Origin: Rhea pennata
Taxonomy: Eukaryota; Chordata; Aves; Rheiformes; Rheidae
DNA length: 64,000 bases
Direction of reading: 5' to 3'
NCBI RefSeq assembly: GCF_028389875.1
Contig: NC_084702.1
Location: 40,237,053 to 40,301,052 of the forward strand
In this document: positions 12,871 through 26,100 of the stretch, piece by piece
Position numbering within the stretch: position 1 is the stretch's first letter
Layout of the letters: every line of letters starts with the position of its first letter
Program-made: the position numbers and the translations under genes
Notes under the pieces: generated by a model
Told to the model about the DNA's origin: nothing
Databases searched by the model: none
The model's input: only the letters and a program-made list of their open reading frames with translations

Positions 12871-13097
12871 CCAGTGCTCCTGCAATCTTGCATTTATGGA
12901 GGCAAACGCAGAGGCTGCCGACCGGCAGCAATCCTGCAGCTGCCTTCAAGCACAGCAAGATGCCACAAGCCGACCTCCCCAGGCTCTGCCTTCACAAATT
13001 TCTTGGACTGGCTCTTCTTGCAAGAAAGCCTTGCACAAGATCCAGCCCATCTTCCCGGGCTACAGATCTTTCTGTAAAAGAATGGGAATTTCAGAGA

Positions 13098-13200
13098 AAT
13101 GAGGATTTTAAGGCCAGAAGAGACCACCTGTATCATCTGCTGTGATCGTCTACATACCACCAGGAACAGCTCTTCACCCAGTAATTCCTGCATCAAATTT
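13098..13200 (-). mobile_element. Old CR1-type 3' end fragment
   Basis: The plus strand reads aaggccagaagagaccacct, then tatcatctgctgtgat, then cttcacccagtaattcctgc. This matches in order the reverse complement of the 3' UTR of an ancient CR1 lineage that is common in turtles and other sauropsids. It is diverged and truncated, so the element lies on the minus strand. Confidence 0.6.
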
Positions 13201-13499
13201 ATTTGGACATTTGCAAACAATATTGACCCTGATACTATATTGCAATCTGCATAAGACAAGCAAAACACAGCTTCATATTTATGAAAGCTTATCCTGTAAC
13301 ATCAATCAATTAATATTTTTACTAATAAATTCACACTTGTTTCTCACATATCTCAAATTCCAATTAACCATGAATATTTCATTTAAATACAAGAAAGAGC
13401 CTCTGCTATGCAACACGGAAAAATGCACACGGGTTTGCTCTCCCGCTACAATCTGAAAAGTAGAAGATCTGGTTTGGGGTTTTTCTTTTTAATTGCTTC

Positions 13500-13890
13500 A
13501 GGAGCAGCGCTTTGTCAGCCAGCCTCCTGCCCGGAGCCAGTTTTTCCGGTCGATTTGCAGACCCCTTCAAATGGGTGTTCCCGGCCCCGTCGCAAAGGCG
13601 GGCGCCACAGACACCGCCCCGGCGGACACGTCTCCACCGCCGCCGACGTTCGCTAGAGGAGCGAGAGGCTGCCGGCGCGAGGCTCGCCTCCCCCGGCCCG
13701 CGACGTAATCCCGGCTGTTCGCACACCGCAAACTGTTTGGTGTCCTTGCCCAATAGTCGGATCATTAAAACACCGGACCTTCTTTTCCTCAGCCCCCTCG
13801 CACGCCTGCTGTTCTCCCGTCTCCGAGAAAGGCCGGCTCTCTGCTAGCTGCGCTCCTCTCCCCGTCCCCCCAGCGAGGCCCGCGGCGCGG
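13500..13890. promoter_or_regulatory. CpG island, candidate regulatory region
   Basis: A CpG-dense segment (caccgccccggcggacacgt, ccgccgccgacgttcgctag, gcgaggcccgcggcgcggct). It passes directly into AT-rich DNA with homeodomain-type words (gcacggatagcaattaattt). Open frames on both strands are probably compositional. No recognisable protein. Confidence 0.5.
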
Positions 13891-14924
13891 CTGCTTTCAG
13901 GACCTAATTGCTCTGGTTTAGCACGGATAGCAATTAATTTTAACAGGAAAAACAGGGAGCCAAAATTCACCGATGCAGACGCGGAGGTTTCCAGTGTGGG
14001 AACAACAAAATTCGTCTTGTTCCCTTTGAAGTCCGGTTCCTGGCATGTTTAATTTAAAGTGAATGTATCTCCTGCTGAGTGGCTAGTCAGTCTGAAATTT
14101 GGACCCAAGTGGTGTCAAGCTGCTCTGCGGTAATAAGCGGCACATTTGCCTCAGCTTCCTTTCAAAAGGTATTTATTTTTTGGTCTGAGAACTCTGCAGT
14201 GAATCTGAATAGGGCTGCTACACCGAGGAACTCTTAGCAACATAAAGATTTTCTTCCTTCAAAAACACTTAAAATGCAGGTATTTATCAATGAAGCGGCA
14301 ACGGAGCACCGTCAGTATAGTCCTTTACATTGTGCAGCCTCTCAGGTTCCTCTGAAGCTAAGGAGTGCTCCAGGTTTTTGAGAGTTTTGCTCTCCAACAC
14401 ATCCTGTGTTTTATTTCTTCATTAAGACATAAGAAATTGAGTGCAGCAGGCATTGCTCTGGGGAAGAGCATCAATTATTGCCCTGGATAAAGCAATCATC
14501 TTACAGCCGCATTTCTAGCAGAGGAGGACAAGGCTAAAGAGCTATTTCTCTTAACTTAAATCTTGCCCATATATATCCGATCTGTTTATCGCATATTCAC
14601 CAGGTTTTTCCCACCAGGCTCATTACTGAGGTATAATGGCACCTGTCAAGAAAAATAAGAGCCAGTATATGGAGTGGTCAGTTCAGAAGTAACATTCAGC
14701 CCTACAGAGATGCCTCAAGGTAATCTTCCAGGAAAAAACTGCAGTTAGCTTTTGAGAGAAGCATTTGCATGCAATACTTGATTAAAAATCACTTAATAAA
14801 CCTTGATATCATCATCAATGATAAAAAGACAGTTAAAAGTGACATAATGGTATGAATATTTAATTAGGCTCAATAAAATGCATAGGCAAGTCCAATACTA
14901 GTAACTAATTCCAGGGCTGGGCTC

Positions 14925-14948
14925 TTTTTTTTTTTTTTTTTTTTTTTT
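14925..14948. repeat. T24 homopolymer
   Basis: A run of 24 T followed by AG. On the minus strand this is an A tract that could be an old retroposon tail, but no body is recognisable upstream. Confidence 0.95.
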
Positions 14949-17900
14949 AGCATTTTAAGATCATTTTGCTTGGTCACTAAGGAAAAACAAAAAAGCGACT
15001 TTGCCGAGAAAACAGTTGGAGCTGGCTGCCTCTCTTCAGGAAAGCCACACTGCCAGATTCATACACAAAACATTTCTTAAAGAAGGCTTTTTTTCCTGCC
15101 GTTTGTCAGAGTGGAATGACCTGCCGGGTTGTGCTCTGAGCAAACACACCTCCCTTCCGAAAGGAAGGCCCTGGGGCTGCACGTGCTCGTCGTTACCACC
15201 GGCCTGTGGCCCAGCAAGGCTTGGCAGATCCAGTCTGGAAATCGGTAGCAGGGCACCAGGCCATCTCCTGCCCCGGCGCCCGGGAGCGTGGAGCCCCCGG
15301 ACCGGCCCGGGGCTCGGGCAGTCAGAGCAGGACCGGCAGCAAAGGGCTGGCGTTTAGTGGAAATTAGCAGCCTGGAGTGGCTGGATGCTTTTCGGAGTTT
15401 GCCCGAGGGAAGGACACCACTGAAAGGAGCTGAAGTGATCCCAGAGCAAAGTGCTAGCAGCCGGCTAACAGGGAGCAGCTGCTGGTGAGCAGAGCTAACA
15501 CGTACATCTGGGCGGAGGAACGAGTCCAGCCTTGTTCCCGCTTGTGTCCAGACCGACGGCAGCTGCTCCCACGCCTGACGGGCCCCTTCCACTCTTTCAG
15601 GCTGCCACAGAACCACAAGGACAGTTCTGGAGCCTCCCTTTTTGAACAGCTAAGAAGCTCCTTAGTGCAAGTAAATCCCTATTTGATACAAAGCATAAGT
15701 AGGCTCCTCTTCCCAGATCAGGGGCATGCGGGGACGGGTCATGACAGGGGAGACATTTGCAGTGCCCTGGTGATACCTGACTTACAGACCTCAAGAAATG
15801 CTCATATGATTAACAAAGTTTGCCCGGTGCGGACAGCCTGGCCACGACTAAGGACTGAGCGCCACTTGGGGAGGGTTAGCAAGCGGTAGATGGTCCTTAC
15901 CTAAAACCACCACGGAACAGCAGCCAGATCTTTGCAGTTGCCTTCTTTATCTACTCTGTGTGGACACTCTGGGTTTTGCGCAGGTACACCAGCTGCAGAA
16001 ACACGACAGCCGTGTGAGCTATTTTTCGGTGCAAGCTATGTGTATGGTGTAGACAGCCCTTCAGGTATAACAGAAGAAAGAGCAAGTTGATGACACATGA
16101 TAACTTTGTGCTGTGCAAAGAAACATTGTGAACAAAGCCCACTGAGCACGTAAACCCCAGCCTGGTCAATTATGAAGTTAAATCTTTATCTACCATTGCT
16201 ACCCAGAGGAGGTAAACATCCAACTATCTGGCAGTTTTGCTCCAGCACCAGCTGCAAGACATGCCAGTAGCTCTAATTGCTCAAAACCTTGTGGAGGTGA
16301 TGAAATCCATGCTCTCCTTTCACCCTCAGGGACAGGCAGGGATTTGAAGCCAGAGACTTTATCTTCATGGAGATGTGTGCCATCACTGCATACAGACTTG
16401 CTTATCAGCCCCCCTGACTTATGTGGGGCTCAAATTGGATCCTTTCCAGCTCTTCACACGCCTGGGGTTCTCCGAGAGTTTGGATGCTTGTCATTTAAAG
16501 ACCTAAAAACCATCACAGAAACCATTACAGCTTTTTGCTAGTTTCATCACCTGGGAGAAATCCTTTCCAGATCCCCAAACCTGGAATCAGCATAGCTGCT
16601 GCTGGCACCAGGACTGAGCCAGTCCAGCAGATTAAGCCAAGTTGGCTGCTGCTCCCAGCGCTGGGTCAAGGTCTACTGCCCTGGGGCCACTGTGACCGAT
16701 AGGGCCAGCTCCACACATCGCATGCCAGGTCCCCCTCACAACGCCCCAACGCACTTGGAAAGGTGGCAAGGTGAAGGAGAAATAAATAATCCTCTTGCTT
16801 CTGCTTCACGCCCTCGTTGGACCCCCTCCAAGGACCAAGTGGAAGCAGACAGCCGGACCGAGCCCTGTGCTCGACACCCCAGTGAGATGCTCCCTCAAAG
16901 CCTCTGTCGGGCGCCCCGCTGCTTGTAGCCTCCCACGAGGCCTTGGGGGCTTGGCAGGGAGTGCGGGAAGAGGAAACACCTGCACACGCACCCGCAACAC
17001 CACCCTGGATCTCCCTGCCCCCCTTCTCATGGGAAGGCAGTCAATAACTTTCAGAGCGAGTGGGTTTTTGCTCCGCCATTAGGTGGAGCAGGTCACACCT
17101 CTGCAGTGACGCTTGTCCTTTCTGCCAGCTTGGCAATGTGCCCTCCCATCCTGGTCGGACCGACCCAGGAGCGACCTGTTACCTCTCCCGGACAATTGCT
17201 GACCACGACCAGTAGCCAACTGAGCTCATGCAGAATAAGTCGCTGTTTGGGATGTTGAAGAACAAACTGCAAAACCATGATCGGCTCTGCTGACACCGAG
17301 TTTTGGGATTTGGGAGAGAACTGCTTCCAGATTGTTTCTTCTCTTCAACATATTGCTGGTTACTCAAGGGCATTTAAAATAAAATTCTACGTGGATGGGA
17401 TTTTCACTGGGAAAGTTGACTGTTCTACAAAGAGTCGACTTCCCTGTGATGTCTGCGAGCTCGTTTTTCTCTAGGATAATGAAGGTCATATCCTCAGGAG
17501 AACACCTACTCTGCTCTCCTTTCATCTGCTCGCAGGGAGAGGAGGGAGGGGGAAGGCTCAGAACTGAAAGAAAACACAGAAAGGTGATGCCGAAGAAATG
17601 CTGGAGAAATAGCATCCGGTGAGCAGTTTGAGGGCTAGATTTTAAATTTGTACAAGTCAACATCAGCAAAACAAAGTGAGCTGTGTTAGCTGGGGAGCTG
17701 ACCCTTCCGCTCGAGAGACTTCCTAAATCTTAGGTGCCAAAAGATGAAGCAGCAGACCAGTTATATGTCCTCCTGTGTCACTGTATACGAATATTTCAGA
17801 AGAATTTTCATGCTACTTTCTTGCTTGCCAGGGTTATATTTCCTTGGATAGGATTTCTAAAATAGGTTTCTAACATCCTTTCACGTATCCTTAAAACAGC

Positions 17901-18103
17901 CCAAGACTTTACAGATAGCTCTAATTTTGCGTAGTTTAAAACAGTCATAACTACAGAGCTGTTATATCCTGTGCATCTTGTCTTAAGGCACAGCGTAAAT
18001 GAAAGTGGAGCTAAGAATAGGACCTCGTGTCTCGGCTGCGGGGAGAAGCATGTGCCTGCCTACACAAAGAGAAGCAGGTTATGTTTGGAATAGCAAGAGA
18101 TTT

Positions 18104-18126
18104 TGTGTGTGTGTGTGTGTGTGTGT
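18104..18126. repeat. Short (TG)n microsatellite
   Basis: About 11 TG units, pure, in otherwise unremarkable DNA. Confidence 0.95.
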
Positions 18127-18845
18127 CTTCGGAAGAAATAAATAAAGTGTGAAAAGCATCAGCTAAGCAGAGCTGATCTATTCTCCTTGCCTCATTCCAA
18201 AACAGGTAAACTATGTATACATATATACATAAGGAAAGCAGACAGACACGAAATTCCCAAAGGGAAATCTTGTCTTGTTTAAGACGTAATAAATTCAGTC
18301 TTCAGAGACCACAAAGTCTGAGTGTTTTTAAGCTCCATAATGTCAGTTGAATAATTACTTCACAAAATATGTTTGTGTAGGTGATGTCCCTCTGGTTTGG
18401 CTGCTTTCCTGCTAGGAAGCAGAAGGCTGTTAACCCCTTCAAAAAATATAGGGAAGTCTGGGAACATCAGGTTTGTATAAACATTGCTTTCCAGCTGTAT
18501 CCTTCCTTTACGTTTTAGTGATAAAATATCTTAGGAATAATGCTTCTGTGTGACACCTGCTTCTCTCCCAGTCCTATCTGCAGGCAACCACAGTGAAACA
18601 TTAAAAAAAAAGAAGACGAAACATACTGCCAGACAGGGAGTGTTAAGCATGCCGCTTACTGAAACCCCCATGCTGAAGTGAAATACTCACATATTTTCAG
18701 AAAAACTCCCTAATCAAATGCATTTATTTTATTTTTGCAAAGTTAATTAAAATTAACAGTATTAATTCAGCTGCAAAGTGACTATGTTATTAATTTGATT
18801 AGACATTTTCAGATGTGAAGTATTTTACATTTATGAGATAAAATC

Positions 18846-19018
18846 TGGCAGTGTGGTGCAGTGGATACGGAACTGGATTAAGAATTAATCCGTTAATTGG
18901 CTGGACAGTTGGGGAAGCACATAATCCCTCTGCATGCCTCTATTTTTGTCTTTAACATGGAGTTTTTATGCTTCCCAACTTTCACAAAGTGCTTTGATAG
19001 TCACAGATAAAAGACCTA
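18846..19018 (+). mobile_element. MIR-like (tRNA-derived CORE) SINE remnant
   Basis: The order of blocks is that of MIR-type SINEs: a tRNA-like head (gtggtgcagtggatacgg, ctggattaagaattaatccg), a core (ggctggacagttggggaagc, ctctgcatgcctctatttttg), and the tail motif aaagtgctttgatag. It is heavily diverged, as expected of an amniote-age element. Confidence 0.6.
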
Positions 19019-22000
19019 CAATAATTATTATAGATGAACACTGAACTGCCATAAAAGCATAGCTTAATGAAATATTGATTTAAAAAATACCAAGTGGGAC
19101 TAGCTCCTTGCCTTATATATCGAGTAAAATCCTGTGAACTAGGTGCCTTAGGTAGGATTCTTCAGAGACGATTTGCCACTCTGAGAGGCGCAGACAGAAA
19201 CAGAGGTATTCTTCGGTTTGATGGAAAAGCCAAACCTCCGGTCTCCCGACCGAGCCGGCGGGAGTGCCACGAAAGGCCTGAGCCCGCGCGCCTGAGCCAC
19301 TGCTCACGGGAACATCCCCACGGACCGTGGTGCCTTTGGGCCGAAGATATTAAAGATATGAGATCATTCATCCTCTCTTGCAAAAAGTTTCCAGTTTCAT
19401 GCTCTGTCTCCGTGCCTGGAGAGCAGCTCCTCTGCACCTAGAGGAGCGGTAGCTTTTGAAGGTTAGTAACTAGTGAGACCGCATGGAGTCGGAGACCAGG
19501 GACTAGAGGAGGAGGCAGGGGTTTCTGCTAACTAAATTAGGGAATCAAGAGAGAGCTGTTGGAGCTTACGTTTGCAGAGACATTTACAGGCTCCCACAAA
19601 CACCTACAGCTTAACGTGCTGTGGGTATTTTAGACGACAGTGGTAAGCTGAAGCATTTAGATAACATAGCAGGAAAGTTTCTTAACTGTAAGGGCAATCT
19701 GACAACAGCCTCGTAATTGATGCTGTATCATTAGAAGCGCCTAAAAATAGGCTGGAGAGCTATCTAGGGGATCTGGGAGGTGGAAAATCACGTGTGCGTG
19801 ATGCAACAGGTTAAACTAACATTACGATCTTCCCTTTCTGCCCTCACAGCCATGAAATGGGACATCTTTTTTTCTTACAGTCATGGCAATTTCCTTCTCT
19901 GAATTCTGCCCTTTCTTGCGCTATTACATTTTTCTCTCCTACCATTCCACATTTTCCCAAATACATTTTTTTTCCTCTTTCTTCATGCCATTTTGTGTGC
20001 CAGATGGCACCAGAATAAAACTGACCACAACTGTGTTTCCTGAAGTTACAGTAAACACTGCCTATAAGTTTGCTGTTCCTACTCGGCTTGGCTTTACTGT
20101 CAGAAAATCACCGAGAAGAGTGACAGGAGACAAGCAGAGCTGAGTGGCTCCTCAAGCCCCGCGGCTGGGTCTGCCAGCGCGTCCCAGGTCACCGAGCCCG
20201 TGAGCCTCACCGTGCCGCGCATCCATCAGAAAAACAGGAGCCAGGCACGCAAAATTGCGCTCTCGCCTCTCTTCGCTTCCTAAGCTGATGCTCCAGCCCC
20301 CGAGGTCTGCAGTTTCTGAAGCGAAATCTCCTTGCCTTTCTCTCGCAGCGCAGCCCGGCCGTCGGCACTCGTGCGCTGCAGACAAGCCCCCAGAAACCAT
20401 GAGCGATTTTTTACCTTCCTTATGCTGCTTACCCCACACGACAGTTTGCCAAAGTCTAATTAACAACCCCAAAGCCACTTACCCAGAAGCACAGTTTAAA
20501 GCACAGATGGAAGCAAAGACAGATCAAGTGAAGAAAGATAACAGCTCTCCAGGGATGCAATTCAGATAACCTTGTATCAAACGCTTACGCCATGAGTAGC
20601 CCAATTGGCTTCCATGAGATCCCTGGAGGAGTAAGATGATATTCAACGGGAATCGGGGTTTGGCACTTAACAGCAAAGAAAGCACACAGAGATGCGAAAA
20701 CACAAACTGAAGAAAACAGCAAGAAAGCAGAGACTATGTGGCACAGCCCAAACTGCAGAGCCCACCTGCGATACATGGAAAAGGAGCCCACCGAAAAGCA
20801 GCAGGGCCGAGCTCGCAGCCTCCCGCGCTTGGGAAGACAGCCCTGTGCTCAGCCTTCGGCAGCCTCCCTGCACAGTACATTAAGAGGAGCAATTCAATAT
20901 GACAGAAATAATAAAAACCAACAAAAAACCCATTTACTAGTTTATGCCATGGGGGCTGGGGAAATCTTTCATCCATCTAATCTGCAGCAACGCATTTTTG
21001 GCCTTTCGCTGGTATCAGTGAGGGAACTGCAGACACAGAACAGTTCAAGGAGCAGTAATTCATGTTCCTCTATCTTCCTAGGACATCCAAAATCGAGTAC
21101 AAGATCCGTAATTTAGCAAGAGCCATGGTTAAAAAGAAAGCAAGCCCAGCAAAGAAGAATTTAGTGTTTAATTCTGCCCCTTCTCCTGGGAGCAGGAGCA
21201 GACTTCTCTGCTTTCATGACTCTTCTGTGCCAGTAGCTGACAGGTCCCCTTATTAGCCTGGTCTCCAATCCCACAGTGGCAGACAATACAGTGCCGTAAA
21301 TCCAAAACATCTCTGGAGAAATCATTTACAGTAATGATCTAGAAATAGACTGAGATCTCACCCAGGACCTCAGTTTTGTCAGTTATTGCGGCTTTGATGA
21401 GCCTTCCTCAGACACCACGCTAAATTCATAGAGTCATCTCATTTTAGAGAGTGGGAAAATTAATCCTTCTTTTAGTTCCGTCACTTCACAGAAAATACAC
21501 CAAGAAGGAATCAGCCCATTAAACAGATTTGAACTAAAGTCAGAGAGGTGAAAGCCTAATGCTTTACGAGTATCCATTAAGTAGCTAGCAAAAATGCAGA
21601 GCATTCCAGATTTTATCCATCTGACTTTATAAGTTACCCAAATAATGGAGACAAATCTGAAAGCTGGATCTATTAAACTCTTCATATAAAAACAAAAGCT
21701 GGGAATCAGCAGAAAGCTGGAAAGTGTGAGAAGTTTTACTTCAGTTCCATTTTTCCCCCACTATAAATTCTTTCCCACTACCACTTCAGCGATTCAAACT
21801 CTACTCCACCATCTGTTCTGGAAAGAAATACGTGGAATAAGCATAATCTCAGGCAAGTCCGCAGTAACCTGGCTCCAGCAAAGCATCTGAGCACAAACCA
21901 ACCCGCGGATCTTTGTAGTTGCACGGACGTGCTGCTGAGGCCGAGTCAAAAGGCTGCTTACAGGACAGAAGGCAAACACAGCAACAAAATAAACACAGAC

Positions 22001-22049
22001 ACAAAAATGCATTTACTCCTTCATTGCATTGCTCTAAAGTGTCCGTTAC

Positions 22050-22112
22050 CTCAAGAGACACGATAGTGTCTCGGTTAAAATGCCAGTATGGGTAACAGGT
22101 CTGAAGGACATG
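22050..22112 (-). CDS. Possible exon of another minus-strand transcript
   Basis: A 63-nt segment follows a T-rich acceptor (aaaatctttgctgag) and ends at GAG/gtaacg. Read in phase 0 it gives HVLQTCYPYWHFNRDTIVSL plus E, which would follow the exon at 23198 in phase. Both boundaries are ordinary in strength and the segment is short, so this is tentative. Confidence 0.25.
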
Positions 22113-23108
22113 CTCAGCAAAGATTTTTTTTCAGAAAGTTTTCTCCTAAAGCTCTAGATTAAAAGCTAATAAGCTTGAATAAGTGACTATCAGATCTGTA
22201 ATCTAACCTAGCAGACTTGAAACTACGATTTTAACCTTGTCAGCTGCCCATAAGCTACACATCACAAAAATCTTCCCTTCTCCTTGATGGCCAAGGCAAC
22301 CGTACATCATCTTTTCACTGCGGCGTGCGAGGGAGATGACAGATGAACCTCCTCCCATGTTCCTCTTCAGTTCTGAGCGATGGAAAATTAATGGCAATGC
22401 ACATCAGTCCCTTTCCAGGTTAAAAAAATTAGTTTGAAGAACAAAATGCATTTAAGAAGAACTCCTGCACTTTTTTATCTGCATTCCTAATTTCTTTCCC
22501 CATAATAGCCTGTAGGTTTAGACACAGGTAACAGTCACAAGAGTGAGAAGAAACTGTGCCATTATTCCTCCCGTTAGAGATGAGCATAAATACGTAAGCG
22601 AGCACCCCGTAAAGAGTGCCGGTTAAATGTACAGTGACGAACTAGACATCGCAGCACGGAGTCCTCACTTCCAAATACCACATCTGCTGAGCAGAGCAGA
22701 CTTAACTTGTAATGGTTTATAGAGAAGGCGAGCTATTAAAACAGCTCGCCGCCTTTCGGAGTCCCCCTGCAGAAGGCCTTCTTCTATCGGCTGAGGAGGC
22801 TGGAGGCGAACTTCTGGTGGGGGCTTTGATCACTTCCAGCAAAGATTTCTCTTTGGTCTTACAGGCTTTAGCTATGCAGCATTTAAGTCACTAAGTAATG
22901 TGGGTTTAAATGGTTTCCTGCTCTTGTATCTAGCATGCGGATACACAGCGAAAGCCTGAAATCTTGAGCTTTCTTCTTTAAGTACAAGTGCAGGTGTACT
23001 TAAGAGTCCTCTAATGGCCAACGTATACCTTAGCTTTCCTTTGCTATGGGTACAACCCGGACAGAAATGATGGTGGTGCTAGGTCTAGAGATTTATGGGT
23101 TACCTCAC

Positions 23109-23198
23109 CGTAACAGCGAGGTCTGCAGCACTTCTCCGTCGGACAGCTTCCTGATGAACGGCGCCCAGCAAGTCGGAGCCCTTACTGCTGCTACTTTC
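23109..23198 (-). CDS. Possible exon of another minus-strand transcript
   Basis: A CpG-rich 90-nt segment is open on the minus strand (ESSSSKGSDLLGAVHQEAVR, then RRSAADLAVT). It ends at a good donor (ACG/gtgagg, with GAG/gtaacc 5 nt further as an alternative) and follows a moderate acceptor (gtcaaactttgcgaag). It lies downstream of the apparent stop of the main gene, so it would be a separate transcript or a skipped 3' part. The protein is not recognised. Confidence 0.3.
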
Positions 23199-26100
23199 CT
23201 TCGCAAAGTTTGACAATAAGAAAGCAGTTTCAGCACAAAACAGGAACCTATCAGCATTATTTACAACACAGTAGTACTCACAGGCCCCTTGCAGAATTAG
23301 GACTGCCCTGCTCTGCCATTGTGCATGCAGTCTTCTCCCAAAAGTCGAAAAAGCAAGTCCCATATAAAGTGAAGAGTCAAATAGAATCAAGTGCAAATAA
23401 AAACTGCTCCAGACAGCAACCTGAATTCTCTACATGTGACAAATCTTACAAGAAAATAAAAGGGAAATTATTTTTAGATGTTTTAAAAAGCACTAGAGAG
23501 GGTTTATATGTGCCTTAGAAAATGAAGCCAGCAGGGTGAGGGAGAAGAAAATAAATTATTTTTGCAAAGTCCTAAGCCTGACCTTAAATCATTGTTTTAG
23601 ACAAAATAATATTTTGGTTTCAAGGCTAGTATTGTTCAGTCTGGCATGACTAAACAAACTCCGTATCACCACAGCACAGAAATTCCTTTCACCAAAGGAT
23701 TTTATTAGGTAGTATTAATAAACCACATCTTCACGGCCTGCTGCAGGGCAATGCGGAGCTGCTCCCACCTACTTCTGAGGGAACAGCCTCAGTGGTGTTT
23801 GCAATGTGCTCTGTCCAGGGTAATCAATCCTGCTGAGAAGCAAAACATATTAGCCTGGGTAGAGGACTGCTCTCATGTGGCTACCTCTGTGGCTCAGCTA
23901 GTCCAGGTATCTCCGCACACCACCACCGGAGCCTGCCTGAGTTCCCGTATTTCACCATAATTCCCCATGGAACACACCTTGGGCGTCCTTTCCCCAAGAA
24001 ATCCTGCCTGTCAGCACCCCAGCTCCCCTCATGAGGATTTGATCAGCTTTAAATGACACAGTACCCACTAGAAAAATGGACTTTTCTGCATTAATAAACC
24101 CAGAGTAACCCCTCAGTTGAATTTACGTACTACAGCATGATCTTAGGATTTATATTGTGGCAATGTAAATGCTCAGGTTTGATTTTTTTAAAGTAACATT
24201 AGATATGTTTATGCCAATCAAGGAGAGGCAACATTTTCAAGAAGAAGTCTTGAGAAGATGGAGCTCTTCCTTCCGGACACCAAGGCCAGTATCCAGAAGC
24301 CAATGTGTTTGGTCAATGGCCCTTGAAAAGATTATGCACAGTGAGAAAATGCAACACAGCAAACAAACAATTTGTTTCTCTTTCAATTTAGAATTTATTT
24401 TATCTAATGAGGCAAACACTGAAGCTGTATTTTGCATATCTGACTGTTATGGATCAAAGAACAAGTTTTGCCCTGCATGTGGATTTTATTACTGTTAGAC
24501 AGGACACAGTTCCTCTTGTTCTTTTTTTGCTTATATTGCTAGACACTGTCACATACTGACTTTTAAGGATTTTCTAGTGCATTAAGGTAGCTCCATGGAT
24601 GGAGCTGGATGGAATTCAAAGTAGGAAATAAGTTTTCATTTGCTTTCCTCTGCTGACCATTCCACTTTCTTCATCCAACAGGCAATGTGAGTGAGTACTA
24701 CATCTATTTAAACTGACGTAATGCCTTTAAAATGGATCGTAACAGAGTCAGTAGAAAAGATCCCGCAATAATTTAGCTCTCTGTCCAATTTATTAGTTTT
24801 CTGCCACCATTTTAGAGATTGCCAGACTCCTGCAAACACTATAATTCTTGTCTTTGCATCTTACATGCATGACATCTATTAGATAATTTGATTATATTCT
24901 CCCTGATGGGGAGCTCCCCTCACACAAAAATTCTCCATCTTCTAATCTCTAATGTCACTCCCAGCTCCAAACCAGCAAGAGACTCTAAGGACCAAGGCTA
25001 CAAATACCTATTAATTTGAAAAAAAAAAGTGAACACAAAAAGAAAATATTGAACAACAGATAAAAACTTAGATCTGCTCCAGAGCACTTTTAAACTTTCT
25101 TTATGTGTAAAAGCTACCCCACCTGGTCATCCCACCAGGTGGATGCTTCTTGCATATCTTAAAACTTCATCAACGAGAAACATTTTTGTAGAAGGTCTGT
25201 GAGCTGTCAGTAGCTATGAGACTACAAATACAAGACGCAGCTCCATCCTTTGAATTTTTTTCAGGCTTTTGTAAAGAGAGGCAAAGATCTTTGGGACTGC
25301 AATTTGATTTAGCTCAGCTCTAGCTGAGGCAGCTTTTGTCCCTTCTTTCACAAGAAACTCCCTATCATTTTATATCCTTGCAATAGTTTTCACAACCTGA
25401 AGATGCATCTTTGAAAAAGGTGAATTAAGAGACATCTTTATCTTTAGTAGGTAGCACATTTAAAACCACCCTTCTTTTATGGACCTCCAGTATAATAGAA
25501 AGGTACCAAAGGGATGACTACAGTCTAATGATACTCAGGAGCCTGAAAAAAATCACAACATTCTTACTAGTAATCAGATTAAAAGAATGGAAGCTGTGTA
25601 AACATTTACGCTAAAAGTTCGTTAAAAAAAAAATCAAAAGATGACAAAGACTAATGAAGATAGGAAGAACTCCAATTATGCAGCCTGGAAGGCTGAACAC
25701 AATAGATAGGAGGAACAGTTGGTGAAGAAAAGAGCACACATTTACCCCCTCACGCTTTACGCTCCAGACAAGGCAAAGAACTCCTTGCCCAAGAGCCGAG
25801 ATTAACGTGGACCTAAGAAAAACCAGGGCATCCTGACTAGCATGTTTGTACTTATTTACAACATAGAACTGGACAGTTGGAGTGCTGAAACTTTGAGCAG
25901 GACCACCTTGAATTTTTATTCCCAGAAGTCTGTTACATAGAGTTTTCCTGAAAAATAATTCTGATAAAAAATATGAACTATCTACCTAAATAGGTAATGG
26001 TAGAACAAGACAAGGTAAAGATACAATAAATTCAGGGCTGGCACACAAAATGTACTAAATTATATGCCTCTAGTGAGAGTAATGAAGTGTCAGCAGCTCT

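Larger units (their letters stand above)
13891..22049. other. Non-coding stretch with AT-rich conserved-looking blocks
   Basis: AT-rich segments with TAATTA, ATTAG and GGTAATAAGC words lie at 13900-14170, 14745-14910 and 18700-18845. A GC-richer piece is at 15170-15420 and the MIR-like remnant at 18846-19018. Small open frames (for example 19094-19441 plus) lack recognisable motifs. Confidence 0.4.

Noticed and set aside
19094..19441. Plus-strand open frame of 115 codons after the MIR-like remnant
   Set aside because: Basic and Cys-rich but matching nothing I know, with no splice context; it could be chance.
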